64,000 nt of DNA from Fagopyrum homotropicum (lineage: Eukaryota > Streptophyta > Magnoliopsida > Caryophyllales > Polygonaceae). The stretch is from contig BSWB01000002.1 in the NCBI GenBank assembly GCA_033239125.1, forward strand, positions 110,708,443 through 110,772,442. Direction: 5' to 3'. The notes under the pieces were generated by a model. It ran no database searches. It was not told where the DNA came from and was given only the letters and a program-made list of their open reading frames with translations. The position numbers were made by a program, and so were the translations under genes. Positions 57,340 through 64,000 of this stretch are shown piece after piece (positions within the stretch are counted from its first letter, which is position 1; each line of letters begins with the position of its first letter).

Positions 57340-58670
57340 CTTTGCTGACGATATTTTGCCATTTTGTAGGGGTGACATTACATAATTTACATCAATAGAT
57401 ATTTTGAAGGATACTTTGCACTCGTTTGGTCATTTCTTTGAGGTGCGCTTAAACCCGGATAAATCGGCTCTCTATCTTGGTTGTCTCTCTCCGCAAGATT
57501 GTGATCTCTTCTCGAGCACTACAGGCCTGCCGCTTGGCTCTCTTCCTTTCACTTACTTGTGCATTCCTGTGGGGATTAAGCGTCTCTGTGCTAAGGAATA
57601 CCTCCCGCTCATCACTAAGATCACCAATAGGATCAACTCCTGGACTGCCAGGAACCTTTTCTATGCCGGCAGGAAGGGTTCCTGGTAAAGCTTCTAGCTC
57701 TCGAGCCCTCATGTCCTGGAAGGATGTTTGCAACTCTGCTGCCGATGGGGTCTCGATTTTAAGGAACTTCTTTCCTGGAACAAAGCATGCATCTCAAAAC
57801 TCATCTTTGACCTTGATCGAAGTGGTTGTCACGATAATTTACGGACTGAATGGATCAACAAGAAGATACTTAAAGGTCAGTCAATATGGAACTTCCCGGC
57901 CTCTTATAAACATAACTTTGTTTGGTGCGTGATTCGCAAGGTTAGAGATGATATTATTGCTTCCACAAATGGTCCTAACTTCAGCAGGCTCTCAACCGAA
58001 CCCAGTGGTCGCTTTTCCACCACCTTTGCGTACTATGGAAACCGCCCCTCCCTCTAATCCGTACATGCTCAACATCATTTGGAAAGGGATTAACGTTCCA
58101 AAATGTAGCTTCAACTCGTGGATCGCTAGCCACAATCGTCTCTCCACCTTATCGAAGCTCGCTCAGTGGAACCTAGTTCAAGATAACATCTGCAAGCTTT
58201 GCTCTTCTCAGACGGAGGATGAGGATCATCTTCTCCACCAATGCAGCTACTCTTCTCTTACTCTTGATCTCGTCTCAAGATGGACTAGAACTCCCCCCTA
58301 CCCCTACAGTAAAAATATTTGGCATTGCCTCCGCTCCCTTAAACCACAAAAGAACAATATGATCACTCATATCTAGATATCCTCCATCACTGGCTTCATC
58401 TACTATATTTGAAAAGCTCGGAATGATATCACTTACAACAATTGCTTTACGCACCCCACCCAATGGGATCAAAACGTTATCAACTCTACCAAGAACTTCA
58501 CATCTAGCATATGGAAAGACTGCTCCCCTAACTCGATCATGTGGGCTAAGATTCTAGGCATTCACTTAGACCAGTCCTCTTATCTTTATGTCTCCTATGT
58601 ATTCTTTGATCAAGTTAACCCCCATGTATACCCTTCTTTTTCTTGTATATTAACCTTTCAAAAAAAAAAA
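57340..58670 (+). mobile_element. 5'-truncated LINE with poly(A) tail
   Basis: Begins inside the reverse transcriptase motif (CFADDI at about 57339-57356), continues through family text (FGHFFEVRLNPDKSALYLG, FTYLCIPVG, ITNRINSWTARNLFYAG) with stops and frameshifts, then the zinc-binding end (FNSWIASHNRLSTLSKLAQW, CKLCSSQTEDEDHLLHQC). It ends in a run of about 11 A. AAAATCTATG precedes (57330-57339) and follows the tail (58668-58677), a likely target duplication. Confidence 0.85.
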
Positions 58671-58677
58671 ATCTATG

Positions 58678-59339
58678 TTAGTTTATACAAGCTTTTTTTT
58701 TTCCTTATTTCATAGAGTACAAGACGAAAGTTTATTGAGCTTATAATAGCTTACTAAATGATATTTTAAAAAAAATACTGTCTACAAAAATTAATATTTA
58801 ATAAAAAAGTAAATTTTTATAACAAACTTTACACGTGTGTCAAAAACAATAAGTTTCTTTTTTTCAAACACTCATCAAGCTTATGAAAAAATAAACTCAT
58901 TTAATCAACTACTAATTTCAGATACCAATAAATTTTAGCTTCAACTACAATCATCAATTAGCTTCAACATAATCTCTAATAACCTGCAATTATCAATTAG
59001 CTTCAACATAATCTCTAATAACCTCAAGATTCCGAAACAGACCAAAAACACATCTTTTACATCACTATTGCAAAAAATAAAATGTTAGCACATGTACACA
59101 TTAAAGTCCAAAATGTAGGGCTATAGAAAACAATAAAAATGCCAAAAAAAAGTTTTTTATAACCAATTAAAAGTACACATTTAAAGACAAAATAATGCAC
59201 AACTAAGGGTCAAAGCTGTACCATTAAAAGAAAATATTTTTTCATAGCTTGTTTTGTGTGATAAATAAAATTGTACCATAAAATGTTTAATCGTTTAGTC
59301 AAGTCAGAAGGGATAATAAGATGAAAATAATATCATAAA
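58678..59339. other. AT-rich DNA, no gene seen
   Basis: Two short direct repeats (CAATTAGCTTCAACATAATC at about 58954 and 58992). Nothing else recognisable. Confidence 0.5.
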
Positions 59340-60140
59340 GTATGATTGGAAGTCCTCAAATTGTCAATAAAATGGAAATCTCGGACGAATCAATGAAATC
59401 TCGGGCGAGATTTGATGAAGAACAGACCGAGATTTATCGGAATTCAGAATGCGGAATAATGAATGATATGGACAGATAAAAAGATGAATATGGAATGATA
59501 AATGATAAATATAGGAAGATATAAACCAAGATATTCCCGCAAAGAAACTTGACCAATGATGTGTCAAAACCCCTTAACGAAGAGCTTACCTTAACCCTCA
59601 TTTCTGTAACCTTACACAAGCGTTCTAAGTAAAACAAGCACAAGTAGGGACTAATATTGACCAGGATCTCCAAACTTCAAAAAGATTAACACACACAAGC
59701 ACAAACTAGCAAGGACTTCAGAATGATTCAATCAACGCTCTCTCTTTGATTGAATAGGAATGAATAAAATATAAATTTCATAAGCGAAACTGCAAATTCA
59801 CACAATATGTGAAATAATATCAAATCTAATCTATCTAATAATCTCCCCCTTTAAGGCTATTTATAAGGGAGATCTTCTATGTAAACTAATAAAGATATCT
59901 TTTAAAAATATAATCTAGGAAAGATATTTTAAAAGATATAAAAATAATAATCCCAAAGATAGGATCAAACTAACAATTAACTTAAGAATGTTTGAGAACT
60001 TTAAGGTAAAAAGTAAAAGATATAGCCGCCAAATTGGTAAGATCTTTGGCCGGATCTTCAAGCGGGCGTCAGAGAGCAAATCTCGGATGGAATCTCAGAC
60101 GAGATTATTGTAGGATGACCAAGATTTCTTCTCTGAGTTT
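59340..60140 (-). repeat. Probable 3' LTR/UTR of family D
   Basis: TATA-like TTATAAATAG on the - strand (complement of about 59866-59875). GAGGGAAAC at about 60137-60145 suggests a polypurine tract. Palindromes of the AATCTCGGGCGAGATT type occur at about 59378-59440 and 60083-60130. LTR ends not resolved. Confidence 0.5.
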
Positions 60141-60148
60141 CCCTCGTC

Positions 60149-60784
60149 CTAGCCACATTCTATGCTTGATGGCTCTTCTAGATCAAGGCTTGGCTCTTCT
60201 GTAACAGTCAACAATTTCACCAAAGGATTCCTAAGAGTGAGTAGGGTCTCTTTGAGTGTACATATTGTGAGTATGCTTGTAACTTCATCTTGAATAGCCT
60301 TTGCTCTTGATCTTGTGATTGTTCCTTCCATGATGAAATCTGAAGAAGGTGTAGTTGGATTGTCCTTCAATGCTTTAGCCCTTGATCTAGTGATTGGTAC
60401 TTGAGGTAGTGTTGGGGATGGTCCCTTATCATACTCTCCTTCTTGAGAAGGATTCATCCTCGAATCATCAACATGCTCATCTCTAAACTCGAAAGGACTC
60501 AAATCACCCACATTGAAAATAGGACTTACACCATACTGAGTTGGAAGCTCCAAGACATAAGCATTGTCACCAACTTTACTCTTCACTCTAAATGGTCCAT
60601 CGCCTCTTGAAGACAACTTTGACTTCCTCTTGTCCGGAAATCGCTCTTTCCTTAGATGAAACCAAACTAGATCTCCGAGTTCGAACATCATCTCCTTGCG
60701 ATTCCGATTCGCCTTTGAAATGGTTTTCCCTTTTTGCTCCAGCCTTATGCATGTTTTTTCATGCAACTCCTTAATGAGATCCAC
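60149..60784 (-). pseudogene. C-terminal pol segment of family D
   Basis: Text typical of the end of Ty3 polyproteins: FELGDLVWFHLRKERFP, GPFRVKSKVGDNAYVLELP, FNVGDLSPF, then two copies of ITRSRAKA and an acidic end. Stays open to TAG 60149. Joins integrase after a frameshift at about 60785-60945. Confidence 0.85.
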
Positions 60785-60945
60785 CTGTTTTCCTGCAAGA
60801 AAACTACCTGTTCCTCTAAAGGCAACGATATAAGATCAAAAGAAGTCAAAAGATTCACTACATAGACACACTCAAAAGGCGTTAGATTAGTATATGAATG
60901 CAAGGTACGATTATAAGAAAATTCTACATGTGCTAAAACATCTTC

Positions 60946-61689
60946 TCAAGCATTCAAATTATCCTTTAAAACAACTCTTAAGATAGTATTCAAAGTCCTG
61001 TTAGTTACCTCCGTTTGATCGTCCATATGACGATGACTAGAAGTTGAAAACAAAAATTTGATACCTAACGTTTCCGAAAGAGCCTTCCAAAAGAAAATAA
61101 GGAACTTGACATCTTTATCGCTTACAATAGTCCGCATCACTCCATGCAACCTAACAACTTCCCTAAAGAACAAGTTAGTCACAATATAAGCATCATCAGT
61201 TTTATGGCAAGCAATAAAGTGAGCCATCCTAGAAAAGCGGTCAACAACCACAAAGATGGAATCTCTTCCCTTCTTAATCCTTGGTAAACCTACAACAAAA
61301 TCCATACTAATATCAAGCCATGGAGAAGTAGGAATAGCTGAAGGAGTATACAAACCGTGTGGCTTCAGTCTTGACTTGGCTTTCAAGCAAATAATGCACC
61401 TCTTGATCAAATGTTCAACATCTTTAAGCATGTGAGGCGAAAAGAAATGTGAATGAAGCATATGATAAGTCTTATTTCTTCCAAAGTGTCCCATTAATCC
61501 TCCCATACGAGCCTCCTCAACTAATAATAATCTCAGTGAACATCTAGAAATACAAACTTTATCCTCATGGAACAAAAATACTTCGAAAAGATAAAAACTT
61601 ACCTCTCGACTAGGGCAAATCTCGGGTGAGATTCTTGGTAATAGGCCAAGATTTACACTGGATGTAAATTTCTCCGATATCTGCGTCAT
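60946..61689 (-). pseudogene. Integrase of family D
   Basis: HHCC module (GHFGRNKTYHMLHSHFF ... RCIICLKAKS) and DDE core with Asp in DISMDFVVGLPR, Asp in TIVSDKDVKFL and Glu in QTEVTNRTL. The domain is nearly whole. The N-terminal linker includes the family D palindrome as coding sequence (about 61613-61665, LLPRISPEICPSREVS). Confidence 0.87.
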
Positions 61690-61690
61690 C

Positions 61691-62144
61691 CTAGTATAAG
61701 TCTTTGCTATAATGGAATCCTAGGACCTTTGAATACATCGTTGTGATCAAAGTATACCTTCTGGAAAGGGCATCTGCTACAACATTATCTTTCCCTTTCT
61801 TGTACTTGATAATATAGGGAAAAGTCTCAATGAACTCCATCCATTTTCCGTGCCTCCTATCCCACTTATTTAACTTCAAAAAATGCTTCAAGACTCATGA
61901 TTAGTTCTAAGGATGAATTCATTAGGCCAAAGATAATGTTGTCATGTCTTGAAAAATCAAAATAAAGCATATAATTCCTTATCATATGTTGAATAATTCA
62001 AGCATGGTCCCTTTAATTTTTCACTAAAGTCGGCAAGAGGCTTACTTTCTTGCATGAGTACTCCTCCAATACCAATACGTGAAGCATCACATTCCACTTT
62101 GAATGGTTTGGTGAAATATGGAAGTGCAAGAAGAGGTGTGTTTG
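61691..62144 (-). pseudogene. RNase H of family D, cut by the next insertion
   Basis: CDASRIGIGGVLMQESKPLADFSEKL then, after stops, FLKLNKWDRRHGKWMEFIET and GKDNVVADALSRR. The 62145 element is inserted just upstream of the first catalytic Asp. Confidence 0.85.
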
Positions 62145-63902
62145 TGTTAGCATGAAATATTGTGATATTTTAGGCACGTTTTCTAAACGTATTTGATTCA
62201 TATTGATAGTCTTTGATTGAACTTTATGCATATGTGAGCTAGTATTACCTATATTGTCGATATGGATGTCTACACTAGTTCTATGTTGATTATAGGTGAT
62301 TTGGAGCTATTTCCGAATGGAATCGAGCAAAGGAGAGTTGAGTTGATATGTCCATAGATTGAGGACATTCTTTGGAAGCAATTTGGAGTCTTAGCTTGAG
62401 GAATGCACGAGTTTAGGGAAGAATCACGTTCTTGCCCTAAATTACGCCCTAAAATACGGCCGTATCATAAACCATGTTCAGAATTACGGCCGTGGATTTG
62501 GAGTCAGAAATCCATGTTCATTCCAGGGGATTACACGTCCGTGGAACATATGTTGCAAACCGTATTTGTTTCCACGCTCTAAATTACGGTCGTGGAACAC
62601 TTCCACGACTGTGATCTTGGCGAATCTTTTCGCCACACTTTGAAGCCACGATCTTTTAAAGATTGGGCCGGGCCGACATTTTGCCCTACACTATAAAAAG
62701 ACGGACGAAGCAAGATTCCGTCACCTTCGCTACCCCGTTTACCCTCATTCATCGCCGCTTAGACACGAGGACGTTTTTGCTTAGCTTGCTTGGAAGCAAT
62801 TGACATCTCTTTGAAGAGATCGAAGTTCGTGTTTGGAATTCCTCTAATCTCGCACTTTTGGTGGAGATTGCTGTTGAGATCTCCGGATTTGCGGAAGATC
62901 GAAGTTCTTGGAAGATTTTGCAAGAAGATCTCTCTTCTTGTTTAGGTTTGATTTGGAAAACGGATTGACATCCCGTTTTCTTTTCTTTCCTAAGGTGGTG
63001 ATTGTTTGTTTACTTGAATCTTTTGACATTATTTGTTCTCTTTGTGACTTGAGATTGAATTGAAGATTATTGAAAGTTCTTGAAAGTTTTCATCTTTTTA
63101 TCTTTTAATTCTTGAATTGATATCAACATGACTGTTATTGGCTAAAAACCTTTAACAATTCTAAGGTGAAGGGTTGATAGTTGTGGCTTAGATGATGATA
63201 GATCGATCGCAAACAGATTAGACCCTGAGAGTTAGAGAAATATCGCCGACAACCCTAAATTACGGTCTGTTCTTGAGTCCACGGCCGTGGAACCTCAAGA
63301 ACTAACCGTGATTTCCCTTAAGTCTACGAACTTGCTTTTACTTTAATCTAAAGTTAAAGATTGGCTTTAGCTTAGTTTAGACTTGTCTTTTCTAGGTGGT
63401 AGTGAAGCCTCAACAACCTCTACCTCGATTGTGAGTGTCACAACCTCAATCGGTTAAGTTAGTCTTGATCTTTGGGTTATAAGTTTGGGTATTTGACACT
63501 AATTCTTGCCTTTAGAATCCTTCTATATTGAGCCTCAACAACCTGTATAGAGAGTGCCTTTTAGGTGAGTTATATAAGGTTTTTGGAACTTCACCGTACG
63601 ATTACCTTACATTAGTATACCTTTGCATATCTCAACTCTGTCTTTACATCATTAAGTATATCTTGAATCGATTGCCACAGCTGGAAACTTGGATCTTTAG
63701 GATTGTTGTTTTCCCAATAATTTGCAAAACTCACATATTTACTTGCTTGATAACCTGCAATCGAGTTCGTTCCCCCCAAATCCCTGTGTTCGATACTCTG
63801 GAATTCTTGCTTAACTATATCGATCCGTACACTGCGGGTTCGCTGCTTGATTCTAGTTTTATAAATTTAAAACTTATTTGCACGCACCTCTAGGGGCGAA
63901 CA
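62145..63902 (+). repeat. 5' LTR of another Athila family A element, running off the window
   Basis: TGTTAGC ... GGGGCGAACA, 1758 bp, same family as 35111-36845 in the opposite orientation. TATA-like TATAAAAAG at 62692-62700. Palindromes CCACGGCCGTGG type at about 62455-62620 and 63260-63315. The 5 bases before it are GTTTG; the matching copy would lie outside the window. Confidence 0.93.
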
Positions 63903-63908
63903 AGTTTT

Positions 63909-63926
63909 TGGCGCCGTTGCCAGGGA
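63909..63926 (+). other. Primer binding site (tRNA-Asp) of the right-hand Athila element
   Basis: TGGCGCCGTTGCCAGGGA: one mismatch to the tRNA-Asp complement, six bases after the LTR. The following leader to 64000 matches the leader of the complete element (complement of about 46500-46570). Confidence 0.88.
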
Positions 63927-64000
63927 TTTGGTTTTGGCCGAATCCGGTAGCCGGTTGTCAAGCTTGGGAGCTTGCTCTCGTTATTTGATATCTCTTTGAG

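Larger units (their letters stand above)
59340..62144 (-). mobile_element. Decayed Ty3 retrotransposon (family D), 3' half
   Basis: On the - strand: RNase H (62144-61691), integrase (61689-60946), a C-terminal pol segment (60784-60149), then an LTR/UTR region down to about 59340. The rest lies beyond the family A insertion at 62145 or outside the window. The pol type (FNVGDLSPF, PITRSRAK) is that of common plant Ty3 elements and clearly not Athila. Confidence 0.82.

Overview
The window is plant nuclear DNA, most likely from a core eudicot. Evidence for this is an intron-containing plastid-type pyruvate kinase gene, Athila-type Ty3 retrotransposons primed by tRNA-Asp, FAR1-type Mutator-like elements (MULEs) and plant mobile domain (PMD) sequences. 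I cannot name the species. Only one ordinary host gene is visible, a six-exon pyruvate kinase of the PKP4 type at 14117-18180. Nearly everything else is transposon sequence in several nested layers.

Layout. 1-1121: no gene I recognise. 1122-4511: 5' part of a decayed Ty1/copia element (LTR, primer site, gag, protease). 4512-12289: 3' part of an Athila-like element (family B) joined directly to the copia; its integrase is deleted, its late ORF (7736-9118) is intact, and a solo LTR of family A (5420-7072) sits inside it. 12290-13310: relic of a MULE with an OTU domain. 13996-18480: pyruvate kinase, with an inverted-repeat element in intron 3. 18481-25597: AT-rich DNA with LINE, copia and CGGTCC-rich relics. 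25607-31441: composite non-autonomous MULE carrying fragments of a MAP kinase kinase gene and of a TlyA/FtsJ-type rRNA methyltransferase gene.

31886-56860: a large MULE with a 9-bp target duplication. It encodes a FAR1-type transposase followed by an OTU-type domain (+ strand) and a convergent PMD gene (- strand). It is split by a complete Athila element of family A (35111-48328), a solo LTR of family C (49201-51025) and a small Pack-MULE-like element (53113-55366) that itself hosts a 182-bp element. 57340-58670: 5'-truncated LINE. About 59340-62144: decayed Ty3 element on the - strand, interrupted by another family A element whose 5' LTR (62145-63902) and primer site end the window.

Main points of interest: (i) four unrelated LTR-element families each carry their own short palindrome, repeated in pairs or clusters in LTRs, leaders and even coding linkers; (ii) a MULE with transposase, OTU and PMD genes and three copies of a palindrome near each end; (iii) a two-unit gene-fragment-carrying MULE; (iv) a TATA-like box about 440 bp before the late ORF in two diverged Athila families, plus a strongly conserved non-coding block before their 3' LTRs. 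All identities come from reading motifs; no database search was run.
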